Shown: one piece after another, positions 7,098 through 7,891 of the stretch | How the letters are laid out: each line of letters begins with the position of its first letter | Position numbering within the stretch: the stretch's first letter is position 1 | Assembly: GCA_034429475.1 (NCBI GenBank) | Contig: DAOUGD010000035.1 | Span: forward strand, 1-7,891 | Reading direction: 5' to 3' | Length of the DNA stretch: 7,891 nt | Origin: JAKQHY01 sp034429475 | GTDB lineage: Bacteria > Chloroflexota > Anaerolineae > B4-G1 > SLSP01 | Notes under the pieces: model-generated | What the model saw: the letters and a program-made list of their open reading frames with translations, nothing else | Told to the model about the DNA's origin: nothing | Database searches by the model: none | Position numbers and translations under genes: made by a program

Positions 7098-7142
7098 AAA
7101 AATGAAAAGAAAAGGTGGTTTTACTTGAGGGTAAAAACCACC
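7098..7142 (-). terminator. Intrinsic terminator overlapping the end of the Thr/Pro-rich gene
   Basis: On the minus strand the arm GGTGGTTTTTAC (7131-7142) pairs with GTAAAACCACC (7114-7124), leaving one bulged T and a 6-base loop. A T-rich tract, TTTTCTTTTCATTTT (7099-7113), follows. The first arm lies in the last codons of the gene and the stop codon (7121-7123) lies in the second arm, so a ribosome at the stop would melt it. This probably ends the surface-protein transcript ahead of the M42 genes. Confidence 0.75.
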
Positions 7143-7684
7143 ACATTGTTGATGGACAAGGTCGGCGTAATGGGCTCCGGAGTGGGTTTAGCCACCGGGG
7201 TGAACGTCGCCGTAGGTTCCGGCTCAAGGGTAAAGGTGGGCGTCGGTTCGAGCGTCGGCGTTTCGGTCACTTCGACGGTCGGCGTCAGGGTGGGTGTGGC
7301 CGTCAACGTGGGCGTGTCGGTGGGCGTGGGGGTGACGGTCGGCGTTTCGGTGGGCGTGGCCGTCGGCGATGGCGTGAGCGTGGGGGTGGTAGTTCCTGTA
7401 GCCGTCGGCTCAGGTGTGGGGGTGCGGGTGGGAGGGAACCACTGGGTTGGCGTAGCTGGCAAAGTCTTCTCCGGCGTTTGCGTGCCGGGGCCGACCAGAT
7501 AGCGCGTCGGGGTCGCGTTAGGGGGTGGCGTGGCGGTCAACGTCGGGGTGGCGATGGCGGTTGGCGTCAGGGGGGTGGGACGCAGCGCTAACGCCGCGAA
7601 TCCCAAACAGTAACAGGGAATGGTCAAAATGATCACGGCGATCAAAACCTGGTAGATGGGCTTTTGCGTCCGCTTATTTTCCAT
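7121..7684 (-). CDS. Membrane-anchored Thr/Pro-rich repeat protein
   Basis: Family and function are not recognised. After a short basic N-terminus (MENKRTQK), residues 10-34 form one hydrophobic membrane segment, so the protein is probably anchored with its long C-terminal part outside the cell. Residues 36-175 are almost wholly made of TPT, TPTP, TAT and ETPT units, an extended, probably disordered stalk rich in Thr that could carry O-linked glycans. The last 12 residues (LSINNVVVFTLK) look less repetitive and may be a small beta segment or a truncated domain. Such Thr-Pro stalks are common in Chloroflexota surface proteins. The ATG at 7684 has no visible Shine-Dalgarno and sits about 17 nt from the predicted transcription start. 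The cysteines at 24 and 26 do not form a convincing lipobox. Antisense open frames over this stretch are composition artefacts. Confidence 0.8.
   Translation of the reverse strand: MENKRTQKPIYQVLIAVIILTIPCYCLGFAALALRPTPLTPTAIATPTLTATPPPNATPTRYLVGPGTQTPEKTLPATPTQWFPPTRTPTPEPTATGTTTPTLTPSPTATPTETPTVTPTPTDTPTLTATPTLTPTVEVTETPTLEPTPTFTLEPEPTATFTPVAKPTPEPITPTLSINNVVVFTLK
7161..7440 (-). repeat. Degenerate tandem repeat coding the Thr-Pro stalk
   Basis: Plus-strand units such as GTCGGCGTT, GTGGGCGTG and GGGGGTGACGGTC recur in a 6- to 18-bp degenerate pattern, giving strong G-rich/C-rich strand asymmetry (C-rich in the coding sense). This is coding repeat DNA inside the surface-protein gene, not a separate element. 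It is the kind of tract that may vary in length between strains. Confidence 0.65.
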
Positions 7685-7688
7685 AATT

Positions 7689-7698
7689 GTGTATACAC
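7689..7698. promoter_or_regulatory. Perfect 10-bp palindrome, possible operator
   Basis: GTGTATACAC is its own reverse complement. It lies between the predicted transcription start (about 7701) and the ATG at 7684, in a leader without a Shine-Dalgarno. Its place is that of a repressor site blocking initiation or early elongation. A 10-bp palindrome can arise by chance, and no regulator gene is adjacent in the window. Confidence 0.35.
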
Positions 7699-7707
7699 TC
7701 GATAGTC

Positions 7708-7735
7708 ATCATAGCATTATTCAAACAGATGTCAA
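7708..7735 (-). promoter_or_regulatory. Promoter of the Thr/Pro-rich protein gene
   Basis: The minus strand carries TTGACA (7730-7735), a 16-bp spacer and TATGAT (7708-7713) preceded by TGC, an extended -10. It predicts initiation near 7701 and a leader of about 17 nt. The layout (consensus -35, 16-bp spacer, very short leader without a ribosome site) resembles the yvcK promoter in this window. Confidence 0.75.
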
Positions 7736-7748
7736 AGAAATCAGAAAC

Positions 7749-7891
7749 CAGGGCAATCGCATTAGGGGTATTTTTTGGGCCAAAGTGGGGAATGCAGCCT
7801 TCATACGCTCCTGAAGTGGCGGCAGTAGTCGCCATCATAGCCATCATGTTGCCCCTCAGTGGGGTGAAAATATCCAAATGCGATTGCCCTG
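7749..7891. mobile_element. 143-bp element with 15-bp terminal inverted repeats (MITE-like or IS remnant)
   Basis: CAGGGCAATCGCATT at 7749-7763 is repeated in exact inverse as AATGCGATTGCCCTG at 7877-7891, the last base of the window. Similarity continues inward (GG then a TATTTT-type tract on both arms). No transposase is encoded; the 67-codon open frame spanning the interior starts at the edge of one arm, runs past the other into the neighbouring promoter, and resembles nothing I know. The features fit a non-autonomous miniature element or the paired ends of a deleted insertion sequence. A target-site duplication cannot be tested because the right flank is outside the window. Confidence 0.65.

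Noticed and set aside
7115..7591. Plus-strand open frames rich in Gly/Arg or Val/Gly over the Thr-Pro gene.
   Set aside because: They are antisense shadows of a low-complexity repeat; residue composition is dictated by the other strand.
7674..7877. 67-codon minus-strand open frame inside the inverted-repeat element, overlapping the surface-protein start.
   Set aside because: It begins at the terminal repeat, has no ribosome site, overlaps a strong promoter and the next gene, and resembles no transposase; most likely chance.

Overview
The window holds a set of co-directional genes, all on the minus strand, from a moderately GC-rich bacterium. I think a Chloroflexota member, probably Anaerolineae-like, is most likely. 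The grounds are a membrane-anchored protein with a long Thr-Pro repeat stalk, a gluconeogenesis-factor/YvcK protein with an extra N-terminal membrane region, an Asp/Ser/Gly-rich lipoprotein, several M42 peptidases, and dispersed 'CAGAGAACGCAGAG'-type intergenic inverted repeats. This assignment rests on general family resemblance and not on a marker gene. No tRNA, rRNA, CRISPR array or transposase gene was seen.

In the direction of transcription (right to left), the window begins at its right edge with a 143-bp element bounded by perfect 15-bp terminal inverted repeats (7749-7891). A near-consensus promoter (7708-7735) and a 10-bp palindrome follow, then a Thr/Pro-rich membrane-anchored surface protein (7121-7684) that ends in an intrinsic terminator. 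Three successive M42-family aminopeptidase genes come next. The first two overlap by ATGA; the third follows after a 96-nt gap holding an imperfect inverted repeat. A separate unit with its own extended -10 promoter (3841-3869) encodes an uncharacterised lipoprotein and the ribosomal silencing factor RsfS, and closes with a strong hairpin terminator (2779-2807). Directly after it lies a TTGACA-16-TATAAT promoter so close to the yvcK start that the mRNA should be leaderless or nearly so. yvcK is followed by gap (NAD-type glyceraldehyde-3-phosphate dehydrogenase) and the first 29 codons of pgk at the left edge.

Functionally, the left part is central carbon metabolism (gap-pgk: successive glycolytic/gluconeogenic steps) next to YvcK, a protein known in Bacillus to be needed for growth on gluconeogenic carbon sources. 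The middle unit is translational dormancy (RsfS) plus an envelope lipoprotein. The right part is peptide turnover: three metal-dependent aminopeptidases, all with intact active-site residues, likely trimming oligopeptides in the cytoplasm.

No wholly new system is evident. The most noteworthy points are the back-to-back terminator and leaderless promoter of yvcK, the triple M42 array, the terminal-inverted-repeat element, the palindrome over the predicted start of the surface-protein transcript, and three intergenic inverted repeats of two families.
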